From positions 12,987 to 26,712 of the forward strand of contig DHGC01000046.1 in the NCBI GenBank assembly GCA_002402585.1: a DNA stretch of 13,726 nucleotides, in the 5' to 3' direction. The stretch is from Erysipelotrichaceae bacterium UBA4808. Its GTDB lineage: Bacteria; Bacillota_I; Bacilli_A; Erysipelotrichales; Erysipelotrichaceae. The notes under the pieces were generated by a model. That model saw nothing but the letters and a program-made list of their open reading frames with translations. It ran no database searches and was not told the origin of the DNA. This document shows positions 7,775 through 13,726 of this stretch, piece after piece. Both the position numbers and the translations under genes were made by a program. Positions within the stretch are counted from its first letter, which is position 1. Every line of letters starts with the position of its first letter.

Positions 7775-8711
7775 AAAAATCGTCGTCGCACTGGGCGGGA
7801 ATGCTTTAGGCAACACCGTACAGGAACAAATAAATCTAGTCGCCATAACAGCGGAATCGATTGTCGATCTTGTCGAACAAGGTCATCAGGTCACCATCGT
7901 CCATGGGAATGGACCTCAAGTTGGGATGATCAACCTCGGCATGAATTATGCTTATGAACAGGGTGTGATCAAGACGGATATGCCGTTTGCAGAGTGTGCA
8001 GCACTGAGTGAGGGTTATATCGGCTATCATCTTCAAAATGCCATCAAGAACGAACTACTGCAAAGAAATCATTCGAAAAGTGTTGCCACACTGGTGACAC
8101 AGGTTGTCGTAGATGCTAAGGATCCGGCATTTGATCATCCAACCAAACCGATTGGACATTTTCTAAGTAAAGAAGACGCGGATCGCTTGGTCGAGGAACG
8201 AGCTTATCATGTGGTTGAGGATTCAGGCCGTGGTTATCGTCGAGTCATCGCTTCTCCTAAACCTGTGGACATCTTGGAGTTGGAAGTGATCAAATCCACC
8301 ATTGATGCGGGTCATATTTTAATTACCTGTGGTGGGGGTGGCATTCCGGTTGTAAAAGATAATAATCGTTATCATGGTGTGGAAGCGGTTATTGACAAGG
8401 ATCATGCGGCTTCAAAACTTGCGGATCTCATTGATGCGGATATCCTGATCGTTTTGACAGCCGTTGAAAAGATCGCAATCAATTTCAATAAACCAAATAT
8501 GAAATGGTTGGATCTCGTCGATCTCGAAGAGGCAAAGACGTATATTGAAGAGGGGCATTTCGCTCCGGGTTCAATGTTGCCAAAAGTGGAAGCGGCACTC
8601 GCTTTTGTCGAAAGCCATCCTAAGCGCAGTGCTTTGATTACTTCACTTGAGAAATCAGCAGAAGGCATTCAAGGCAAAACAGGCACAAGAATCGTTTCAA
8701 GCAAAAATTAG
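7767..8711 (+). CDS. allK: carbamate kinase
   Basis: A 314-residue carbamate kinase of normal length. It shows VVALGGNALG (6-15), HGNGPQVGMI (46-55), TQVVVDAKDPAFDHPTKPIG (111-130), CGGGGIPV (188-195), GVEAVIDKDHAA (204-215) and FAPGSMLPKVEAAL (265-278). The conserved lysines Lys127 and Lys211 of the family are present. It transfers phosphate from carbamoyl phosphate to ADP, releasing ATP, ammonia and CO2 in the cytoplasm. As the last operon gene, next to the oxamate carbamoyltransferase subunits, it corresponds in role to E. coli AllK (YbcF) rather than to an arginine deiminase ArcC; no arcA or arcB is present. AAGGAG (7756-7761) precedes the ATG, which overlaps the allH end by 8 nt. The symbol rests on context; arcC would be the generic name. 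Confidence 0.93.
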   Translation: MGKKIVVALGGNALGNTVQEQINLVAITAESIVDLVEQGHQVTIVHGNGPQVGMINLGMNYAYEQGVIKTDMPFAECAALSEGYIGYHLQNAIKNELLQRNHSKSVATLVTQVVVDAKDPAFDHPTKPIGHFLSKEDADRLVEERAYHVVEDSGRGYRRVIASPKPVDILELEVIKSTIDAGHILITCGGGGIPVVKDNNRYHGVEAVIDKDHAASKLADLIDADILIVLTAVEKIAINFNKPNMKWLDLVDLEEAKTYIEEGHFAPGSMLPKVEAALAFVESHPKRSALITSLEKSAEGIQGKTGTRIVSSKN

Positions 8712-8717
8712 ATGTTG

Positions 8718-8747
8718 AAGTCAGAGGATAATTCTTCTGACTTTTTT
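8718..8747 (+). terminator. rho-independent terminator of the all operon
   Basis: The arms 8718-8728 and 8733-8743 form an 11-bp stem with one G-U pair and a TAAT loop, ending in a T-run (8742-8747). It starts 6 nt after the carbamate kinase stop and closes the operon. The T-run abuts the TATGGCATAAT promoter element of the next small gene. Confidence 0.85.
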
Positions 8748-8907
8748 ATGGCATAATAGGACTGTGAAAGAACACTACAACAGCTTCATCCCTAAACTCT
8801 TCAAAGCTTCAGCCATGACGTTTAGCTCCCATATCTTTTATGTGCAAGCTCAAAATCAGATATCTGAACGTCTTCGCAGCCATGAGATGGTGCATGTCGA
8901 GCAGTAT
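8746..8907 (+). repeat. direct repeat, left copy (5' part of the HExxH gene and its -10 region)
   Basis: This 162-nt segment aligns without gaps to 10086-10247. By hand count there are 12 mismatches: five in the 18 nt before the GTG, none in the first 60 nt of coding sequence, and seven in the next 84 nt. Similarity fades just after this point. The two copies flank the fic gene. Confidence 0.85.
8750..8757 (+). promoter_or_regulatory. extended -10 box (TGGCATAAT type) of the truncated HExxH gene
   Basis: TATGGCATAAT contains a TG-n extension and the hexamer CATAAT (8752-8757). Exactly six nucleotides separate the hexamer from the GTG at 8764, so the predicted +1 is the first base of the start codon. 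There is no good -35, as is usual for extended -10 promoters. Confidence 0.4.
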
Positions 8908-8931
8908 AAAAAGGATGATTCCGAGCATTAA
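8764..8931 (+). pseudogene. truncated duplicate of the small HExxH-protein gene
   Basis: From the GTG it encodes 55 residues. The first 48 differ from the complete copy at 10104 by only four substitutions (positions 21, 22, 28 and 35). The HEMVH motif at 40-44 survives, but after residue 48 the sequence diverges and stops, losing the C-terminal half with its YEQEAY block, the likely source of the third metal ligand. A 9-nt match, AACAAGAAG, just after the stop resembles the YEQEA-coding segment of the full gene in another frame. Copy 1 may therefore have suffered an internal deletion with a frameshift; this is tentative because the match is short. A functional metalloprotein is unlikely, though a short peptide might still be made. 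Confidence 0.7.
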
Positions 8932-8992
8932 ACAAGAAGAACTTTAAAATATATAATTCACGAGAAATTAGTGATGTTCTATTAGAAGTTGA

Positions 8993-9892
8993 CTAATCAT
9001 TTTTATAAGGTAGTTGGAAATAGTCCAAGTACTTTTTAAAATGATCTTGAGCATTTAGGCATGTGTCCATTAAGTATCCGTTCTCCTTATCCCAATGTTT
9101 AAGACCTTTATAATAGTAGAGTTTTAGCTCTTCAGTGATGATGAAGGGTACAATATTATTTTTTAAACACTCCTTAAGCAAAATTAACCGGCCGACTCGC
9201 CCATTCCCATCTTGAAAGGGATGAATTCGCTCAAATCGCACATGAAAATCGATGAGATCTGTTATCGTTTTCTTCTCAATCCCATTATATTTTCTAAGAA
9301 GCGTAAACATTTCACTCGCCACATGACTGGGCTTGGTCGTTTCAAGTCCTCCAACTTCATTGGGTAGTTTCTTATATTCACCGAGCGCAAACCATTCGTT
9401 GCGACTATCACTGGTACTTGATTTTAAAGTATGATGAAGGCTCGTTATAAATTTCTCATTTAATTGAAGATGTGCTGCTTCGATAACCATATCGATGCAC
9501 TTGAAATGATTTATTGTTTCCAAAACATCATCCACCCAAACCACATCTTGTGAAGCGCCAATTGTGTTGGTTTCGAAAATATACCGTGTCTGCTCATAGG
9601 ATAGTTGACTGCCTTCAATATGATTAGAGTTGTAGGTAAATTCGATTTGGAGCTTATGATAAATTCCGCCAGAAAGCTTGCTTTTTTGCTCGCGTTTTAA
9701 ATATCCCAATAATGTGGATGGCTCATGTTTTGCTTTAGGTTTTCGCATTGGTTTTTCCGCATCCGCAGGAATGTTCCAGGTTTTGCCAGTAATGAAGGCA
9801 TTTGGAATACGACCAAGCGCACAGTAATTACGTATTGATCGTTCAGAGATCTTCCATTGCTTTGCTATTTCACGCACAGACAGATATTGCAT
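8993..9892 (-). CDS. Fic-domain protein (probable AMP-transferase) with N-terminal HTH domain
   Basis: A 299-residue class II Fic protein. An excisionase/MerR-like helix-turn-helix (YLSVREIAKQWKISERSIRN) covers roughly residues 3-45. The inhibitory-helix motif SNHIEG (89-94) fits (S/T)xxxE(G/N), and the catalytic loop HPFQDGNGRVGR (224-235) matches HPFx(D/E)GNGRxxR completely. Such enzymes usually transfer AMP from ATP to a hydroxyl of a target protein and are held inactive by the Glu of the inhibitory helix. The frame is open to 10048, but the ATG at 9892 is preferred: GAGGTGA (9898-9904) sits 5-6 nt upstream, the domain homology starts there, and the promoter lies between the two starts. 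The gene lies alone between the duplicated HExxH segments and appears more AT-rich than its neighbours, suggesting acquisition. The target is unknown. Confidence 0.9.
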   Translation of the reverse strand: MQYLSVREIAKQWKISERSIRNYCALGRIPNAFITGKTWNIPADAEKPMRKPKAKHEPSTLLGYLKREQKSKLSGGIYHKLQIEFTYNSNHIEGSQLSYEQTRYIFETNTIGASQDVVWVDDVLETINHFKCIDMVIEAAHLQLNEKFITSLHHTLKSSTSDSRNEWFALGEYKKLPNEVGGLETTKPSHVASEMFTLLRKYNGIEKKTITDLIDFHVRFERIHPFQDGNGRVGRLILLKECLKNNIVPFIITEELKLYYYKGLKHWDKENGYLMDTCLNAQDHFKKYLDYFQLPYKND

Positions 9893-9913
9893 TTCAATCA
9901 CCTCACCATGGTT

Positions 9914-9919
9914 ATTATA
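9914..9919 (-). promoter_or_regulatory. -10 box of the fic promoter
   Basis: A perfect TATAAT on the minus strand. Transcription would start near 9907, just upstream of the GAGGTGA ribosome binding site (9898-9904). No good -35 is seen at normal spacing (around 9937-9942), so the promoter may be weak or need help. Confidence 0.45.
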
Positions 9920-9923
9920 TACC

Positions 9924-9983
9924 TTTATCGGCATAAAATAGGATAAATATAGTATCGATATTGTAACTTTATTTGCCGATAAA
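9924..9983. promoter_or_regulatory. perfect 10-bp inverted repeat in the fic promoter region
   Basis: TTTATCGGCA (9924-9933) and TGCCGATAAA (9974-9983) are exact reverse complements separated by 40 bp. The palindrome TATCGATA (9953-9960) lies almost at the centre. The proximal arm falls in the spacer between the -10 and -35 regions of the fic promoter, so a bound protein would block transcription. The HTH domain of the Fic protein itself is an obvious candidate binder. Confidence 0.45.
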
Positions 9984-10085
9984 TTAATGAGCATAATTAT
10001 ATCGAACATTCCATAGTGCAAGCCCATAACATGCACTCCAAATTTCATAGATTGAAAAACGGTACATTTACAGTTTATGCATTCC

Positions 10086-10247
10086 TTATGTCATAATTAA
10101 AATGTGAAAGAACACTACAACAGCTTCATCCCTAAACTCTTCAAAGCTTCAGCCATGACGTTTGGAACACATATCTTTTATGTGCACGCTCAAAATCAGA
10201 TATCTGCACGTCTTCGCAGCCATGAGATGGTGCATGTTGAGCAGTAT
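10086..10247 (+). repeat. direct repeat, right copy (5' part of the HExxH gene and its -10 region)
   Basis: Partner of the 162-nt segment at 8746-8907, aligned without gaps, in the same orientation and 1,340 nt downstream start to start. This copy continues into a complete gene. Confidence 0.85.
10090..10097 (+). promoter_or_regulatory. extended -10 box (TGTCATAAT type) of the HExxH gene
   Basis: The hexamer CATAAT (10092-10097) is preceded by a TG-n extension (10089-10091). TTTACA (10067-10072) is a possible -35 at a long 19-bp spacing. Six nucleotides separate the hexamer from the GTG at 10104, placing the predicted +1 on the start codon. Confidence 0.45.
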
Positions 10248-10388
10248 CGAAAAGATGGTTTCTTTGGGTTTCTCTTTAGATATTTAATGACATATTTCAA
10301 ATTTAGAATCCAAGGGAAGTCCCACATCATTGCTTACTACTCCATACCTTACGAACAAGAAGCGTATGCCAAAGAGAGACAGGCTTAA
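10104..10388 (+). CDS. small HExxH metalloprotease-like protein of unknown function
   Basis: A 94-residue protein with SHEMVHVEQY (39-48), containing the zinc-binding HExxH signature (His40, Glu41, His44), and IPYEQEAYAKE (81-91), where Glu84 or Glu86 could be the third ligand. This spacing recalls the minimal gluzincin-like core of DUF4157-type and similar small proteins. Between them lies an aromatic-rich helix (53-68) that might contact membrane. There is no signal peptide. I recognise the pattern but no specific function, and protease activity is not shown. The GTG start has no ribosome binding site and sits exactly at the predicted transcription start, suggesting leaderless translation. 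ATG at codon 18 also lacks a ribosome binding site and would cut conserved sequence. A truncated duplicate lies at 8764-8931. The lipoprotein genes follow after 55 nt with their own promoter. Confidence 0.7.
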   Translation: MKEHYNSFIPKLFKASAMTFGTHIFYVHAQNQISARLRSHEMVHVEQYRKDGFFGFLFRYLMTYFKFRIQGKSHIIAYYSIPYEQEAYAKERQA

Positions 10389-10408
10389 TATCAAATTAAC
10401 GCAATCTA

Positions 10409-10417
10409 TGGCATAAT
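10409..10417 (+). promoter_or_regulatory. extended -10 promoter of the lipoprotein operon
   Basis: TGGCATAAT within TATGGCATAATA, a 12-nt string identical to that before the truncated HExxH gene (8747-8758). The expected start is near 10424, giving a 20-nt leader that contains the GAGGG ribosome binding site before the ATG at 10444. No clear -35 is visible. Confidence 0.5.
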
Positions 10418-10443
10418 AAGGATGATTAGAAAAGAGGGATTCC

Positions 10444-11499
10444 ATGGTTATCCATGTTTATAAAAATAGAATGAAGAAACGATATGCTATTTTGTTTGTG
10501 GCATTTTTGTTTGCGCTTGGCGCATGTGCAAAAGTTGAACCTGAAGTCATTGAAAAAGAGCCAGTGGATGAGCCGATTGTGGAGCTGAGTCCTAAAGAAC
10601 GCATTGATTTAAGTTTGAAACCCAATGAGGCAGGTCAAATCATGGTTCTGATGTATCACAACATCGGTCCAGAGGAAAAAACTTGGGTCAGAACACCTGA
10701 GAATTTCCGAAATGACTTAAAGTATCTCTATGATAATGGGTATCGACCCATACGCTTAAGCGATTATGTCAAAGGACACATCACTACGGAAGCGGGGATG
10801 ACGCCCATTGTCTTGACCTTTGATGATGCGAATTTGAATAACTTCAATTATCTGCAAGATGGATCGATTGATCCAGATAGTGCGGTAGGTATCTTGGTGG
10901 AATTCAATGCATCCCATCCGGATTTCCCACTGCATGCGACCTTCTTTTCCAACGGTGTCAATCCATTCCGTCAAAGTACCTTGATTCAAAAGAAAATCGA
11001 TTTCTTGCTTGCGAATGGCATGGACATCGGCAATCATTCGAAAGAACACATGAACTTCAAAGATGCGACACAAGCAGATTTGGAATATCAGTTGGGTGCG
11101 CAAGTTGAATACTTGAAACAATATGTACCCAGTGATTATGCCATCAATACGCTGGCGCTGCCATACGGTTCACGACCAAAAGACAAAAGCTTGGAAATTT
11201 ATCTTCAAAAGGGTCAGTATAAAGATGTTTCGTATGAAAACATAGCCATCCTGAATGTCGGTTGGATGCCAGCTTTGAGCCCATTCCATAATGCCTTCAA
11301 TCCTTTGTCGATTCCACGCGTTCGTGCCAGTGAAACAGACGTTGATAATGTCGGATTTATGAATTATCTTAAGGATTATGAAATGAACCCTCAAAAACGC
11401 TTTATCAGCGATGGCGAAGCGACCATCATCACCATACCCTCCAGTTTTGCGGATAAGCTACAAACCACACTTCCGCTAGAAATCTATCTCTATGAATAA
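10444..11499 (+). CDS. lipoprotein polysaccharide deacetylase (NodB/CE4 family)
   Basis: A 351-residue secreted lipoprotein. A basic N-terminus and hydrophobic stretch end in the lipobox LGAC, with Cys28 as the lipidation site, followed by an acidic linker to about residue 60. The NodB-type domain begins near IMVLMYHNIG (66-75) and carries motif 1 TFDDA (125-129), motif 2 HSKEH (198-202, pattern H-S-x-x-H) and LPYGSRP (239-245) as the motif 3 region. Asp128, His198 and His202 are the expected metal ligands. Family members remove N- or O-acetyl groups from cell-wall or exopolysaccharides; here the enzyme would face outward on the membrane. AGAGGG supports the ATG at 10444; an ATG at 10471 (MKKRYAIL) would also give a good signal peptide but lacks a ribosome binding site. 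It overlaps the next lipoprotein gene by 8 nt. Confidence 0.88.
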   Translation: MVIHVYKNRMKKRYAILFVAFLFALGACAKVEPEVIEKEPVDEPIVELSPKERIDLSLKPNEAGQIMVLMYHNIGPEEKTWVRTPENFRNDLKYLYDNGYRPIRLSDYVKGHITTEAGMTPIVLTFDDANLNNFNYLQDGSIDPDSAVGILVEFNASHPDFPLHATFFSNGVNPFRQSTLIQKKIDFLLANGMDIGNHSKEHMNFKDATQADLEYQLGAQVEYLKQYVPSDYAINTLALPYGSRPKDKSLEIYLQKGQYKDVSYENIAILNVGWMPALSPFHNAFNPLSIPRVRASETDVDNVGFMNYLKDYEMNPQKRFISDGEATIITIPSSFADKLQTTLPLEIYLYE

Positions 11500-13210
11500 A
11501 CACAAATTTTTATTAATCTTAATGCTTAGTTTTGGACTTGTTTTAACTGCGTGTTCAAGCAAAGAACCAACAGACGAGAATCCACCTGTAGAAGTAAAGC
11601 CCAATCAAGAAGAATTGGATCGTTTGGAAAGAGAACGTTTGATTGAAGAACGTCGTGTTCTTGAAGAAGCGCGTAAAGCGGACTTGGGTGAGTTCTATGT
11701 GCCACTTCCTCCTTTGGATGATCCTGTTGAGCCGTATACCGTCAAAGCCAAAGCTTTGTATATGACTTCGAATGTGGCGGGTTTCAATTTCAATGAAGAA
11801 GATGTAAAGTATTATGCCGATTATATCTTGGCCTTGAGTGGTCAATCTGGTCAGCCTGTCGATGAGAGTCGTCTTGGTGATGTGAATAAACTTGAAAAGA
11901 TATTAGGCATCATTGATGCGACCGAAATCAACGCAGTGGTCATCGATGTGAAGAATGATCTTGGTTTGGTTGCTTGGAAGAGCGATATCGAAATCGTCAA
12001 TACGGTTGGTTCCAATTGGAACACACCGATGAAGAACTTTAGTGTCTTGATGGATTATTTGAAATCCAAGGAAGTCTATACGATTGCTCGTATCGTTGCC
12101 TTCAAGGATCCCTATTTTGCGGAGAAGAGACCGGAACACGCGATTCAATTGACAGCAGGTGGTGTGTACAAAGATAAGGCAGGTTTCAGTTGGGTCAATC
12201 CTTTTGATTCGTATGTCTGGGATTATGTCATCGCCATCTCCCAAGAAGCTGCTTTGCGTGGCTTTGATGAGATTCAATACGATTATATTCGCTTCCCAGA
12301 TAATGCTAAACATTACAATGAAATCACCACTTTCCCAGGTCGTGAGGGAAGAGATAAGGATGAAGCGATTGAACAATTCTTGATCTATGCCCAAGAGAAG
12401 CTGAAACCGTATCATGTACATGTGTCTGCCGATGTTTTTGGCGTCATCACATGGACTTGGGATGATAAACCAGAAGATATTGGCCAGACCTGGCGCAAGA
12501 TTGCCAATAATACGGAATACATCAGTCCTATGGTTTACCCAAGTCACTATGGACGTGGTTTCTATGGCTTTGATGTGCCGGACCAACATCCTTATGAAGT
12601 CATTCAATATGCATCGCGTGAAGCCATAGAACGCAATGCGGCACAGAAGAATCCAGCCATCATTCGTCATTGGTACCAAGGCTTTACCGCCACTTGGGTC
12701 AAAGGATACATACCTTATGAAGAAGATGCGATCCAAAAACAAATCATTGCGGGTATGGAACTGGGTTTGGATGAATACATCATCTGGAATTCAGGCAACA
12801 CCTATTACCCATTGAGCTTCTTCTATCATGATAAAGTGAACCAAAATCTCCGCCAGCCAGGCTTTGATATTCTTGGTCGAAGCGCGGAAGCGGCATTGAC
12901 ACGTTATCTCGATGCGCAACGTTTCAAACGAAACAATCACCTGTATCTCTTGACACCGATTGACCTGCGCGAAGAGGATTATGATGCTTTCGTACTTGCG
13001 TACCAAGCGAAAGGTTTGAGCTTGATCAATTACTCGATAGTAAGTGTCGAAGCGCAAGCCGATGGTTCAAGCATTGCCACGGTCAAGGTCAATTATCAAA
13101 CAGAAACCCAAGAAGCGAAGATGGAAGATGCGAAATTCACCATCCTGCTTGAAAAAGATGTGTATAAAATCGTGCAAGCTGAACTCAGCTTCACGGATAA
13201 AGCGAACTAA
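11492..13210 (+). CDS. lipoprotein with DUF4015 putative glycoside hydrolase domain
   Basis: A 572-residue lipoprotein with lipobox LTAC (18-21; Cys21 lipidated) and a charged, probably helical stalk at about 38-65. A TIM-barrel-like DUF4015 domain follows from about 83 to 445. Typical barrel-strand motifs are VVIDVKND (149-156), IARIVAFKDPYF (198-209), GFDEIQYDYIRFPD (257-270), SADVFG (312-317) and SPMVYPSHY (345-353). The Asp and Glu residues in these are candidate catalytic groups. The last 110 or so residues look like a separate small alpha/beta domain, perhaps NTF2-like (weak inference). Its ATG lies 8 nt inside the deacetylase gene and has no ribosome binding site, so translation is probably coupled. 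Linked expression with a deacetylase suggests a shared surface polysaccharide. Enzyme activity and substrate are unproven for the family. Confidence 0.87.
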   Translation: MNKHKFLLILMLSFGLVLTACSSKEPTDENPPVEVKPNQEELDRLERERLIEERRVLEEARKADLGEFYVPLPPLDDPVEPYTVKAKALYMTSNVAGFNFNEEDVKYYADYILALSGQSGQPVDESRLGDVNKLEKILGIIDATEINAVVIDVKNDLGLVAWKSDIEIVNTVGSNWNTPMKNFSVLMDYLKSKEVYTIARIVAFKDPYFAEKRPEHAIQLTAGGVYKDKAGFSWVNPFDSYVWDYVIAISQEAALRGFDEIQYDYIRFPDNAKHYNEITTFPGREGRDKDEAIEQFLIYAQEKLKPYHVHVSADVFGVITWTWDDKPEDIGQTWRKIANNTEYISPMVYPSHYGRGFYGFDVPDQHPYEVIQYASREAIERNAAQKNPAIIRHWYQGFTATWVKGYIPYEEDAIQKQIIAGMELGLDEYIIWNSGNTYYPLSFFYHDKVNQNLRQPGFDILGRSAEAALTRYLDAQRFKRNNHLYLLTPIDLREEDYDAFVLAYQAKGLSLINYSIVSVEAQADGSSIATVKVNYQTETQEAKMEDAKFTILLEKDVYKIVQAELSFTDKAN

Positions 13211-13254
13211 AAAAGAGCTTTGCATGCTTGATCACATGTAAAGCTCTCTTTTTA
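13211..13254. terminator. bidirectional rho-independent terminator
   Basis: The arms 13214-13226 and 13235-13247 pair over 13 bp with one G-U pair and an 8-nt loop. A-tracts on the left and T-tracts on the right flank the stem, so it can end transcription on both strands. It serves the DUF4015 gene from the left and the convergent gspE-like gene from the right. Confidence 0.85.
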
Positions 13255-13255
13255 A

Positions 13256-13726
13256 TTAATTATCAACGCTATACAAGACACGAAGTGCTTCATCGACGGT
13301 TGTTTGACCTTGGCTCACAAAGCGGACCACTTCATCACGAAGCATCTGCATTTTCTTTTCTTCCGCATACGCACGCAAGGTTTCCATCGGTGCGTTCTTG
13401 GAGATCAACTCTTCCAATCGATGATCGATCAATACGATCTCGAAGGCTGCCAAACGACCTGAGAAGCCCGTGTGATTGCACTTCTCACAACCTTGTGCAT
13501 GATAGACCGTATCGATGTCGACATTGAGGAGTCGTTGCTCACTGGGGGTGATGGGATGGGCTGTCTTGCAGTGGATGCATAGCTTCTTGATCAAGCGTTG
13601 GGAGATGGCACAGACCAAGGATGAACCCACTTTGAAGGGTTCAATTCCCATATCCACCAGACGTACGACAGAGGACAAGGCATCGTTGGTATGGATCGTA
13701 GAGAGAACCAAGTGACCGGTGATGGC
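13256..13726 (-). CDS. GspE/PilB (ComGA-like) secretion/pilus assembly ATPase, C-terminal part
   Basis: The 3' end of a gene that continues beyond the right edge; 156 residues are visible. It opens with AITGHLVLSTIHTNDA, the conserved His-box region of type II secretion and type IV pilus ATPases. Then come AISQRLIKKLCIHCK and a second Cys pair (CEKC), forming the CxxC...CxxC zinc element typical of GspE and PilB. The C-terminal segment with RDEVVRFVSQGQTTVDEALR is also typical. The protein would be the cytoplasmic hexameric ATPase driving pilin assembly; in Bacillota this usually means a competence (ComG) or type IV pilus system. The TTG at 13711 lies inside the conserved motif and is not the true start. 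Partner genes are outside the window, so ComGA and PilB cannot be told apart. Confidence 0.9.
   Translation of the reverse strand, partial: AITGHLVLSTIHTNDALSSVVRLVDMGIEPFKVGSSLVCAISQRLIKKLCIHCKTAHPITPSEQRLLNVDIDTVYHAQGCEKCNHTGFSGRLAAFEIVLIDHRLEELISKNAPMETLRAYAEEKKMQMLRDEVVRFVSQGQTTVDEALRVLYSVDN

Noticed and set aside
7767..8711. Assignment of the carbamate kinase to an arginine deiminase pathway (arcC).
   Set aside because: No arginine deiminase or ornithine carbamoyltransferase gene is present, while all three oxamate carbamoyltransferase subunit genes are in the same operon.
9893..10048. 52-residue N-terminal extension of the Fic protein (start at 10048).
   Set aside because: The extension is unlike a Fic or HTH domain, covers the promoter and inverted repeat, and has a worse start context than the ATG at 9892 with GAGGTGA upstream.
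8746..10247. The repeated segments as a CRISPR array or insertion sequence ends.
   Set aside because: There are only two copies, they are coding, lie in direct orientation and are 1.2 kb apart, with no transposase and no spacer-repeat pattern.
11903..12742. A 279-codon open frame on the minus strand.
   Set aside because: It is antisense to the well-supported DUF4015 domain, has no recognisable motif or ribosome binding site, and reads as a shadow of the real gene.

Overview
This window looks like a chromosomal segment of a moderately low-GC Bacillota. It has lipoprotein signal peptides with Gram-positive style lipoboxes, strong AAGGAGG-type ribosome binding sites, TTG/GTG starts, the standard code with TGA as stop, and TetR regulators. 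An Erysipelotrichia-like host is my best guess, from general gene character only; no marker gene proves it.

Region 1 (1-8750) is the centre of interest. Two overlapping TetR-family regulator genes (minus strand) diverge from a tightly packed plus-strand operon with a near-consensus promoter. Its order is allF (fdrA-type) - allG (DUF1116) - DAACS symporter 1 - [hairpin] - DAACS symporter 2 - allH (DUF2877) - carbamate kinase - terminator. AllF, AllG and AllH together form the E. coli oxamate carbamoyltransferase, which phosphorolyses oxalurate to oxamate and carbamoyl phosphate. Carbamate kinase then makes ATP from carbamoyl phosphate. Here the enzyme genes are split by two paralogous transporters, and no allantoin-pathway genes are visible. 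The locus therefore reads as a self-contained system that imports a ureido acid (oxalurate or a relative) and makes ATP from it. Both transporters lack the Asp that binds the substrate amino group in glutamate/aspartate members of the family, which fits a substrate without an amine.

Region 2 (8746-10388) is a rearranged patch. A small HExxH metalloprotein-like gene occurs twice in the same orientation: a 3'-truncated copy (8764-8931) and a complete copy (10104-10388). Between them, on the opposite strand, lies a class II Fic protein gene with an N-terminal HTH domain. Both small genes place their GTG start exactly where transcription should begin from an extended -10 box, suggesting leaderless mRNA. 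The fic promoter lies within a perfect 10-bp inverted repeat.

Region 3 (10389-13250) holds two overlapping lipoprotein genes, a NodB-type polysaccharide deacetylase and a DUF4015 putative glycoside hydrolase. Together they resemble a split version of the two-domain PgaB protein. A bidirectional terminator separates them from the convergent 3' end of a GspE/PilB-type (ComGA-like) secretion or pilus ATPase gene that runs off the right edge.
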